The notes under the pieces: generated by a model | Seen by the model: only the letters and a program-made list of their open reading frames with translations | The model's database searches: none | What the model was told of the DNA's origin: nothing | Made by a program: the position numbers and the translations under genes | Source: Enterobacter asburiae | Lineage (GTDB): Bacteria; Pseudomonadota; Gammaproteobacteria; Enterobacterales; Enterobacteriaceae | Assembly: GCF_021440515.1 (NCBI RefSeq) | Contig: NZ_JAKCMV010000029.1 | Span: 1-64,000 of the forward strand | Reading direction: 5' to 3' | Length of the DNA stretch: 64,000 nt | In this document: positions 58,388 through 64,000 of the stretch, one piece after another | How positions within the stretch are numbered: position 1 is the first letter of the stretch | Layout of the letters: the number at the start of each line of letters is the position of its first letter

Positions 58388-59221
58388 TCAGTTAGTAACG
58401 TCGGAATCTTCATTCTCAGAATGACCCTTTCTCCAGCCCGCTGCAAATTCAGACGGTGTCTGATAATTCAGCGTGGAGTGCGGGCGGCATTCGTTATAAT
58501 CCTGCCGCCAGTCATTAATAATTTTCCTGGCATGAACGATATCGCTGAACCAGTGCTCATTCAAACATTCATCGCGAAATCGTCCGTTAAAGCTCTCAAT
58601 AAATCCGTTCTGCGTTGGCTTGCCCGGCTGGATTAAGCGCAACTCAACACCATGCTCAAAGGCCCATTGATCCAGTGCACGGCAAGTGAACTCCGGCCCC
58701 TGGTCAGTTCTTATCGTCGCCGGATAGCCTCGAAACAGTGCAATGCTGTCCAGAATACGCGTGACCTGAACGCCTGAAATCCCAAAGGCAACAGTGACCG
58801 TCAGGCATTCCTTTGTGAAATCATCGACGCAGGTAAGACACTTGATCCTGCGACCGGTGGAAAGTGCGTCCATGACGAAATCCATCGACCAGGTCAGATT
58901 GGGCGCCGCCGGACGGAGCAGCGGCAGACGTTCTGTTGCCAGCCCTTTACGACGTCTTCTGCGTTTTACGCCCAGGCCACTGAGGTGATAAAGCCGGTAC
59001 ACGCGCTTATGATTAACATGAAGCCCTTCACGGCGCAGCAACTGCCAAATACGACGGTAGCCAAAACGCCTGCGCTCCAGTGCCAGCTCAGTGATGCGCC
59101 CTGATAAATGCGCATCAGCAGCCGGACGGTGAGCCTCATAGCGGCAGGTCGACAGGGATAAACCTGTAAGCCTGCAGGCACGACGTTGCGACAGACCGGT
59201 CGCATCACACATCAACATCAC
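58388..59221 (-). CDS. IS3-family transposase OrfB (DDE integrase)
   Basis: 277 residues from the GTG at 59221, but it is probably made as an OrfAB fusion by -1 frameshifting near the orfA stop; the OrfB frame continues upstream as [13 protein letters not shown]. An HTH_21-type N-terminal region ([16 protein letters not shown]) precedes the rve integrase core. The DDE residues are Asp in SMDFVMDAL, Asp in RTDQGPEF and Glu in [15 protein letters not shown]. The frame is intact, so the element may still be active. Confidence 0.92.
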   Translation of the reverse strand: MMLMCDATGLSQRRACRLTGLSLSTCRYEAHRPAADAHLSGRITELALERRRFGYRRIWQLLRREGLHVNHKRVYRLYHLSGLGVKRRRRRKGLATERLPLLRPAAPNLTWSMDFVMDALSTGRRIKCLTCVDDFTKECLTVTVAFGISGVQVTRILDSIALFRGYPATIRTDQGPEFTCRALDQWAFEHGVELRLIQPGKPTQNGFIESFNGRFRDECLNEHWFSDIVHARKIINDWRQDYNECRPHSTLNYQTPSEFAAGWRKGHSENEDSDVTN

Positions 59222-59244
59222 GGCTTCCCGCTTCTGGTCTGTCG

Positions 59245-59508
59245 TCAGTACTTTCGCCCAAGAGCCACCTGAAGCGCCTCTTTATCCAGCATGGCTTCGG
59301 CAAGCAGCTTCTTGAGTCTGGCGTTCTCTTCCTCAAGCGACTTCAGGCGCTTAACTTCAGGCACCTCCATACCGCCATACTTCTTACGCCAGATGTAAAA
59401 CGTGGCATCGGAAATGGCATGCTTGCGGCAGAGTTCACGGGCGGGTACCCCAGCTTCGGCTTCGCGGAGAATACTGATGATCTGTTCGTCGGAAAAACGC
59501 TTCTTCAT
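59245..59508 (-). CDS. IS3-family transposase OrfA (HTH domain)
   Basis: 87 residues. A transposase_8-type helix-turn-helix ([14 protein letters not shown]...[15 protein letters not shown]) followed by a leucine-zipper-like coiled coil ([22 protein letters not shown]). It binds the IS ends and, by frameshifting at the GGGCGAAAGT region near its end, gives the OrfAB transposase. GAGGACATCCCC precedes the ATG. Confidence 0.92.
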   Translation of the reverse strand: MKKRFSDEQIISILREAEAGVPARELCRKHAISDATFYIWRKKYGGMEVPEVKRLKSLEEENARLKKLLAEAMLDKEALQVALGRKY

Positions 59509-59579
59509 GGGGATGTCCTCATGTGGCTTATGAAGACATTACTAACATCGGGGTGTACTAATCAACGGGGAGCAGGTCA

Positions 59580-59583
59580 GGAT
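59580..59583 (+). repeat. Target-site duplication, right copy (GGAT)
   Basis: GGAT directly after the right IS end, identical to 58355-58358. Confidence 0.9.
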
Positions 59584-59725
59584 ATGCAGCATCTGGTGTG
59601 CGAACAAACCGATCCGGTACTGGAGGTGGAGCAGGTGATTTATCTGGAGGATGGCACACCGCTGGAGTATGCCCACTGCCATTATCGGTACGACCACGGG
59701 GGGATCGTGATCGTGAATAATGGTT

Positions 59726-59758
59726 AAAAAAAAGCGGGCATCGAAGCCCGCTTTTTTA
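59726..59758. terminator. Bidirectional intrinsic terminator between gntR and ldtB
   Basis: GCGGGC-atcgaa-GCCCGC, with eight A before and six T after. It terminates the beta-glucoside operon on the plus strand and can terminate ldtB transcripts on the minus strand. Confidence 0.92.
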
Positions 59759-59762
59759 TTTC

Positions 59763-59794
59763 GTATGCCAGGTAAGCGCAGCGCCCCCGGGCAT
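59763..59794. repeat. Degenerate REP-like element
   Basis: GCCAGGTAAGCGCAGCGCCCCCGGGC has the REP layout (compare 20375-20400) but with mismatched arms. It lies 6 nt beyond the ldtB stop. Confidence 0.55.
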
Positions 59795-59799
59795 AGAGA

Positions 59800-60720
59800 T
59801 TAGTTCAAACGCACCGGCATACCAGAACGGTTTTGAATCGCCTGATCCACAACGGTGGTTTCCACGTCAGCCTGAGAGGTGACAGCCTGCACTGCGCTGT
59901 TCAGGGTGATTGGCACGATTTCGTTGTTGTTAATCTGGTCTTCGCTGGTGGACAGCGGGTTATGCACTTCGATGTAACGGCTGCCGTCCGGTTCGGAGGT
60001 CGCTTTTACTGGCTCATTGATAAACTGTACGCGGGTGCCTACTGGAACATTCTCGAACAGGAACTTGATATCGTCGTTACGCAGACGCACGCAGCCGTGG
60101 CTTACGCGCAGGCCGATACCGAAGTTCGCATTGGTGCCGTGAATGGCATACAGACGGCCGATGTACAGCGCGTACAGGCCCATTGGGTTATCCGGGCCAG
60201 CAGGAACAACGGCTGGCAGCGGTTCGCCTGCGGCGATGTACTCTGCGTGCATCTTCGCGGTTGGGGTCCAGGTTGGGCCTGCTTTCTTACGCTCAACTTT
60301 GGTGGTCCAGTTCAGCGGGGTGTCTTTACCCAGCTGGCCGATACCGATTGGCAGCACGATCACGGTGTTGGTGCCTTTCGGATAGTAGTACAGACGCATT
60401 TCGGCGCTGTTGATCACGATACCTTCATGCACGGTATCCGGTAGGATCAGCTGCTGAGGGATGTTGAGCACGGTACCGGCTTTTGGCAGGTACGGGTCAA
60501 CGCCCGGGTTCGCTTCCAGCATGTTAGACAGGCCGAGCTGGTATTGTGCAGCAAAGTATTCCAGCGGTTGGGTGTTACCTTCCTGGATAGTGACAACCTG
60601 ATTCTGACCTACCAGACGGCTTCCGTCAGTCGGCAGAGGATAAGTCACCGCAGAGGCGGTTTTGCAAAAACCTACTACGGCAAACGCCGCTGCAAAAAGC
60701 GTTGTTAATTTCATGTTCAT
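59800..60720 (-). CDS. ldtB: L,D-transpeptidase LdtB
   Basis: 306 residues, equal to E. coli LdtB (YbiS). Signal peptide to about Ala24 (TASA-VTYP), LysM-like domain (about 40-90), and the YkuD catalytic domain (about 98-235) with motif [10 protein letters not shown]...SHGCVRLRN; the catalytic residue is Cys210. It attaches Braun lipoprotein (Lpp) to peptidoglycan in the periplasm. Divergent from ybiT. Confidence 0.97.
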   Translation of the reverse strand: MNMKLTTLFAAAFAVVGFCKTASAVTYPLPTDGSRLVGQNQVVTIQEGNTQPLEYFAAQYQLGLSNMLEANPGVDPYLPKAGTVLNIPQQLILPDTVHEGIVINSAEMRLYYYPKGTNTVIVLPIGIGQLGKDTPLNWTTKVERKKAGPTWTPTAKMHAEYIAAGEPLPAVVPAGPDNPMGLYALYIGRLYAIHGTNANFGIGLRVSHGCVRLRNDDIKFLFENVPVGTRVQFINEPVKATSEPDGSRYIEVHNPLSTSEDQINNNEIVPITLNSAVQAVTSQADVETTVVDQAIQNRSGMPVRLN

Positions 60721-60942
60721 GTTATGCGAGGTATCTGAGCCACTCTGGCGATTAGTTGATAAGTCTGAATCTGTGATGGGAGCGCATTATATGTGCATTC
60801 CCTCCCACAGGGAATTCAGATGTGTACGAAATCACACTTTTTTCAATTTTGTTAAAGTTTAGTGGAAAGCCGCAACACGGGATCTCAATTCGGAATTGTG
60901 GCATAATGCCGCGTTTATCACACTTTTCGCAGGAATCTCCCC

Positions 60943-62538
60943 GTGTTAGTTACCAGCAACGTCACTATGCAGTTTGGCAGTAAGCCGCTGTTCGAAAACA
61001 TTTCCGTCAAATTTGGCGGCGGCAACCGTTACGGCCTGATTGGTGCCAACGGTAGCGGTAAATCCACCTTTATGAAAATCCTCGGCGGTGACTTAGAGCC
61101 GACGCTTGGCAACGTATCGCTCGATCCTAACGAGCGTATCGGTAAGCTGCGTCAGGATCAGTTTGCCTTCGAAGAGTTCACCGTGCTCGACACCGTGATC
61201 ATGGGGCACGGCGAGCTGTGGGAAGTGAAGCAGGAGCGCGATCGCATCTACGCGCTGGCCGAAATGAGCGAAGAAGACGGCTACAAAGTAGCAGATCTGG
61301 AAACCCAGTACGGCGAGATGGACGGTTATTCCGCCGAAGCGCGCGCGGGCGAGCTGCTGCTCGGCGTGGGCATTCCGGTTGAACAGCATTACGGCCCGAT
61401 GAGCGAAGTCGCGCCTGGCTGGAAGCTGCGTGTGCTGCTGGCACAGGCGCTGTTCTCCAACCCTGACATCCTGCTGCTCGATGAACCGACGAACAACCTG
61501 GACATCGACACCATTCGCTGGCTGGAGCAGACGCTGAACGATCGCGACAGCACCATGATCATCATCTCGCACGACCGTCACTTCCTGAACATGGTCTGTA
61601 CCCACATGGCGGATCTGGACTACGGCGAGCTGCGCGTCTACCCGGGCAACTACGACGAATACATGACCGCCGCCACCCAGGCGCGCGAACGTCTGCTGGC
61701 CGACAACGCCAAGAAAAAGGCACAGATTGCCGACCTGCAATCCTTCGTGAGCCGCTTTAGCGCCAACGCTTCTAAATCCCGTCAGGCAACCTCGCGCGCC
61801 CGTCAGATTGATAAAATCAAACTCGACGAAGTGAAAGCGTCCAGCCGTCAGAACCCGTTCATCCGCTTTGAGCAGGATAAGAAACTGTTCCGTAACGCGC
61901 TGGAAGTGGAAGCCCTGTCCAAAGGCTTTGAAAACGGTCCGCTGTTTAAAAACTTCAACCTGCTGCTGGAAGTGGGCGAGAAGATTGCCATCCTCGGCGC
62001 GAACGGCGTGGGTAAATCCACCATGCTGAAAACGCTGGTGGGCGAACTTCAGCCGGACAACGGCACCGTGAAATGGTCTGAAAACGCGCAGATTGGCTAT
62101 TACGCGCAGGACCACGAGTATGAGTTCGAAAACGACCTGACCGTGTTCGACTGGATGAGCCAGTGGAAGCAGGAAGGCGACGACGAGCAGGCGGTGCGCA
62201 GCATTCTGGGGCGTCTGCTGTTCAGCCAGGACGACATCAAAAAGCCTGCTAAAGTGCTCTCCGGTGGTGAGAAGGGCCGTATGCTGTTCGGCAAGCTGAT
62301 GATGGAAAAACCAAACATTCTGGTGATGGATGAACCAACCAACCACCTGGATATGGAATCCATCGAATCGCTGAACATGGCGCTGGAGATGTATCAGGGC
62401 ACCCTGATCTTCGTGTCCCACGACCGTGAATTTGTCAGCTCGCTGGCGACCCGCGTGATCGAAATTACGCCAGAGCGCCTGGTGGACTTCACCGGTAACT
62501 ATGAAGACTACCTGCGCAGCAAAGGTATCGACAACTAA
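60943..62538 (+). CDS. ybiT: ABC-F family ATPase YbiT
   Basis: 531 residues (E. coli 530), with a GTG start at 60943 and AGGA about 9 nt upstream. Two ABC domains without membrane parts: Walker A GANGSGKS (34-41) and GANGVGKS; Walker [12 protein letters not shown] and [11 protein letters not shown]; the second signature is LSGGEKGR, and the first is the family-specific [10 protein letters not shown]. The charged linker between the domains (about 235-310) is the P-site tRNA interaction motif. ABC-F proteins act on ribosomes during elongation. Confidence 0.96.
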   Translation: MLVTSNVTMQFGSKPLFENISVKFGGGNRYGLIGANGSGKSTFMKILGGDLEPTLGNVSLDPNERIGKLRQDQFAFEEFTVLDTVIMGHGELWEVKQERDRIYALAEMSEEDGYKVADLETQYGEMDGYSAEARAGELLLGVGIPVEQHYGPMSEVAPGWKLRVLLAQALFSNPDILLLDEPTNNLDIDTIRWLEQTLNDRDSTMIIISHDRHFLNMVCTHMADLDYGELRVYPGNYDEYMTAATQARERLLADNAKKKAQIADLQSFVSRFSANASKSRQATSRARQIDKIKLDEVKASSRQNPFIRFEQDKKLFRNALEVEALSKGFENGPLFKNFNLLLEVGEKIAILGANGVGKSTMLKTLVGELQPDNGTVKWSENAQIGYYAQDHEYEFENDLTVFDWMSQWKQEGDDEQAVRSILGRLLFSQDDIKKPAKVLSGGEKGRMLFGKLMMEKPNILVMDEPTNHLDMESIESLNMALEMYQGTLIFVSHDREFVSSLATRVIEITPERLVDFTGNYEDYLRSKGIDN

Positions 62539-62555
62539 TTTCCCGTCGTCTTTCA

Positions 62556-62646
62556 CGCTGTAGATGCGTTGGCTTCACCTGTTCACCCCGGTCACTTACT
62601 TATGTAAGCTCCCGGGGATTCACAGGTTTGCCGCCTTCCTACAGCG
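62556..62646. repeat. 91-bp interrupted palindrome after ybiT
   Basis: Outer arms CGCTGTAG / CTACAGCG are perfect, inner segments pair as ACCTGT..ACAGGT, CACCCCGG..CCGGGG and CTTACttatGTAAG. It resembles a long intergenic repeat that I recall in several enterobacterial genomes (GATTCAC... GCCGCCTTCCT). Function unknown; it could form a cruciform or a 3' RNA structure. Confidence 0.7.
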
Positions 62647-62678
62647 CGAAATACTTAGGGAAACGAGTCGTGCTTTTA

Positions 62679-62724
62679 TTCCCTCTCCCCGTGGGAGAGG
62701 GTTAGGGTGAGGGCATCAGGCCGC
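62679..62724. repeat. CCCTCTCCC-type palindromic repeat (copy 5 of 5)
   Basis: CCCTCTCCCcgtgGGAGAGGG then GGTGAGGGCATCAGGCCGCA, ending 1-2 nt before the GH31 gene's stop. Same placement as the other copies. Confidence 0.85.
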
Positions 62725-62725
62725 A

Positions 62726-64000
62726 CTACACCACCCACTCGCTCCCCTCAACCCCATTCACCCGCAGCTTACGTTTTTCCCCCGCCGGTAACGACACCTT
62801 CAGCGCTTTCCACGCCGGACGGTAATCCCCGCGCGCATTCACCGTCAGGTCAATGACCGAACCGCTGCACGTCATCTCCCACTCCACCCACAGCGCGTTG
62901 CCGTTCTGGTAACCCCAGCTTTCGCCGTCATCCTCAAACAGCAGGCCGGAACTCGTCCCTGTGCCTTTCAGCGGGAACAGCTTCAGCTCGCGGGTATCGT
63001 CTTTCTCAGCGGAAACGTGCGTAATACGCTCGCTGAGCGGCAGACCCGCCCCGGCGCGCACCAGCAGCGGCAGTTTTTCCAGCGGCGCGTCGCGCACGAT
63101 CCACTGCCCGCCCGCAAACCACTCGTGGGTATAAAAATCGTACCAGCCGGTTTCGTTATCCGGCAGCCAGAGGCGGCGCTCGCGCTGTCCGGCCTCCACC
63201 ACGCTTGCCACCAGCAGGTCGCGCCCCAGCAGGAACTCATCGCACTCTTCAAACGTCTGCACGTCGTGCTCGTGATCGAGGAAGGTCGGGCGCAGCATCG
63301 GCTCGTCGTCGGCGTGCGCCTGCCAGAGCAGGGTGTAGAGATAGGGCAGCAGACGATAGCGCAGCTCAATCGCGCCGCGAATAGCGGGGGTGACGCCCGG
63401 ATACATCCACGGCTCGTTGACCGTGTGGTCATCGTTCCACGAGTGAATGGTAAAGCGCGGATGCATCACGCCGTTTTGCACCCAGCGCACGAACAGCTCG
63501 GCGTCGGGCTTATCGCCGGAGAAACCGCCGACGTCGTGACCCACGTTAAACAGCCCGGACAAACTCATGCCCAGCCCCATGCGGGTGTTATAGCGCAGCG
63601 TTTCCCAGCTGGTGCGGTTGTCGCCGCTCCAGGTCTGCACGTAGCGCTGCATCCCGGCGCAGCCGGAACGGGAGATCAGATACGGGCGCTTTTCCGGAGC
63701 AAAGCGCTGCTGGGCTTCCAGCGAGGCGCGCATCATCAGCAGCGGCATCACCGGACGGATATGCTTGATGGCGATCTCTTTGCCGAAGCCGTGACAGCGG
63801 GCTTCACCGTCCCACACTTCGAACTCGTTATTGTCGTTCCAGGTGGAGTCAATCCCCATCTCCAGCAGCTGCGTGGTCACGCCGTTCTGCCACCACTGCA
63901 CCGTCTGCGGGTTGGTAAAGTCGAGATGCGAGCCTTCATCGTCCCAGAAGCTTGAACGCTCCGGCGCATCGGTTTCTGAATCCCGGATGAACAGGCCGCG
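62726..64000 (-). CDS. GH31 family alpha-glucosidase, C-terminal part
   Basis: The last 424 codons; the gene runs off the right edge, and its frame is open from 64000. GH31 enzymes cleave alpha-glucosidic or alpha-xylosidic bonds. The nucleophile region is GIDSTWNDNNEFE and the acid/base Asp is in WSGDNRTSWE; FNVGHDVGGFSG is the conserved following loop. The C-terminal beta domains include LLVASVVEAGQRERRLWLP. There is no lipobox or signal visible because the N-terminus is missing. In E. coli this position is not occupied by a GH31 gene. Substrate uncertain. Confidence 0.92.
   Translation of the reverse strand, partial: RGLFIRDSETDAPERSSFWDDEGSHLDFTNPQTVQWWQNGVTTQLLEMGIDSTWNDNNEFEVWDGEARCHGFGKEIAIKHIRPVMPLLMMRASLEAQQRFAPEKRPYLISRSGCAGMQRYVQTWSGDNRTSWETLRYNTRMGLGMSLSGLFNVGHDVGGFSGDKPDAELFVRWVQNGVMHPRFTIHSWNDDHTVNEPWMYPGVTPAIRGAIELRYRLLPYLYTLLWQAHADDEPMLRPTFLDHEHDVQTFEECDEFLLGRDLLVASVVEAGQRERRLWLPDNETGWYDFYTHEWFAGGQWIVRDAPLEKLPLLVRAGAGLPLSERITHVSAEKDDTRELKLFPLKGTGTSSGLLFEDDGESWGYQNGNALWVEWEMTCSGSVIDLTVNARGDYRPAWKALKVSLPAGEKRKLRVNGVEGSEWVV

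Larger units (their letters stand above)
58359..59579 (-). mobile_element. IS3-family insertion sequence, 1221 bp (probably IS407 group)
   Basis: Ends are imperfect inverted repeats: TGACCTGCCCCC at the left and, read inward from the right, TGACCTGCTCCCC, both followed by GATTAG within a few bases. It carries orfA and orfB in overlapping frames on the minus strand, opposite to gntR, and is flanked by a 4-bp duplication. Length, ends and target duplication fit the IS407 group (IS1400-like); the exact element name would need an IS database search. Confidence 0.92.
57786..59727 (+). pseudogene. GntR/HutC-family regulator interrupted by an IS3-family element
   Basis: The gene is split in two: 57786-58358 (191 codons) and 59584-59727 (47 codons plus stop), with the IS between. 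Removing the IS and one copy of the GGAT duplication rejoins the frame as ...NALD-MQHLV..., giving 238 residues, a normal HutC length. The first part holds the winged-helix domain (about 5-70, LAAEFNSSRMTIQQAMRQLI) and most of the UTRA effector domain. The IS supplies a TGA right after GGAT, so a 191-residue protein without the last 47 residues could be made. It is the third gene of the operon and the probable binder of the twin palindromes at 54975-55007. Confidence 0.93.

Noticed and set aside
58359-59579. IS element as part of a larger transposon or prophage
   Set aside because: The 4-bp duplication immediately flanks this single element and the surrounding genes are ordinary metabolic genes; no second copy or integrase is present.
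59584-59727. Small ORF of 47 codons after the IS
   Set aside because: It is the detached 3' end of the interrupted gntR gene, not an independent gene; it begins within the UTRA domain and has no ribosome site of its own.
61093-62556. Long minus-strand open frame (487 codons) opposite ybiT
   Set aside because: Antisense shadow of a highly conserved ABC-F gene; His/Gln/Val-rich translation without any domain.

Overview
The window is a chromosomal segment of a GC-rich member of the Enterobacteriaceae, most likely Enterobacter (E. cloacae complex) or a close relative. Most genes follow, in order and with near-identical protein lengths, the Escherichia coli stretch from the bio operon to ybiT. 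Differences from E. coli that fit Enterobacter/Klebsiella are a hut (histidine utilisation) operon beside bio, loss of ybiX/fiu/hcxB, and several inserted blocks. No tRNA, rRNA, CRISPR array or prophage was seen. Comparisons with E. coli are from memory of those genes and proteins, not from a search.

Layout. 1-1740: end of hutU and complete hutH. 1846-7374: ybhB, then the divergent biotin locus bioA / bioBFCD around a BirA operator. 7337-8059: an orphan UrtE/LivF-like ATPase, followed by a 752-bp gene-free uvrB leader with DnaA boxes and a LexA box. 8812-14856: uvrB, ybhK, and moaABCDE behind a ModE box and a molybdenum-cofactor riboswitch. 14915-24942: ybhL, the ybhP-clsB-ybhN membrane-lipid cluster, ybhQ, and the cecR-ybhGFSR efflux operon. 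25181-28838: rhlE and dinG. 28825-34178: a five-gene chaperone-usher fimbrial operon inserted between dinG and ybiB. 34538-42602: ybiB, ybiJ, ybiI, mcbA, rlmF, mscM and glnHPQ. 42964-49427: dps, rhtA, ompX, opgE, mntS, mntR, ybiR. 49528-59727: a second inserted block with an EmrAB/TolC-type tripartite pump, an aldo/keto reductase and a beta-glucoside operon (GH1 6-phospho-beta-glucosidase, PTS EIIC, GntR regulator). 59800-64000: ldtB, ybiT and the C-terminal part of a GH31 alpha-glucosidase.

The most notable event is in the beta-glucoside operon. A 1221-bp IS3-family element (58359-59579) sits inside the gntR regulator, flanked by a 4-bp GGAT duplication. Deleting the element plus one GGAT restores a 238-codon reading frame. 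Two identical 12-bp palindromes that look like this regulator's operators overlap the predicted -10 of the operon, so its regulation has probably changed recently.

Other points of interest are the fimbrial operon, whose terminator lies inside the dinG coding sequence and which has a strong hairpin between pilin and chaperone; the orphan ATPase with a degenerate ABC signature; five copies of a CCCTCTCCC palindromic repeat, all next to the 3' ends of minus-strand genes; and a 91-bp dyad element after ybiT. I found no convincing wholly new system. The best candidates for new biology are the orphan ATPase and the two inserted cassettes.
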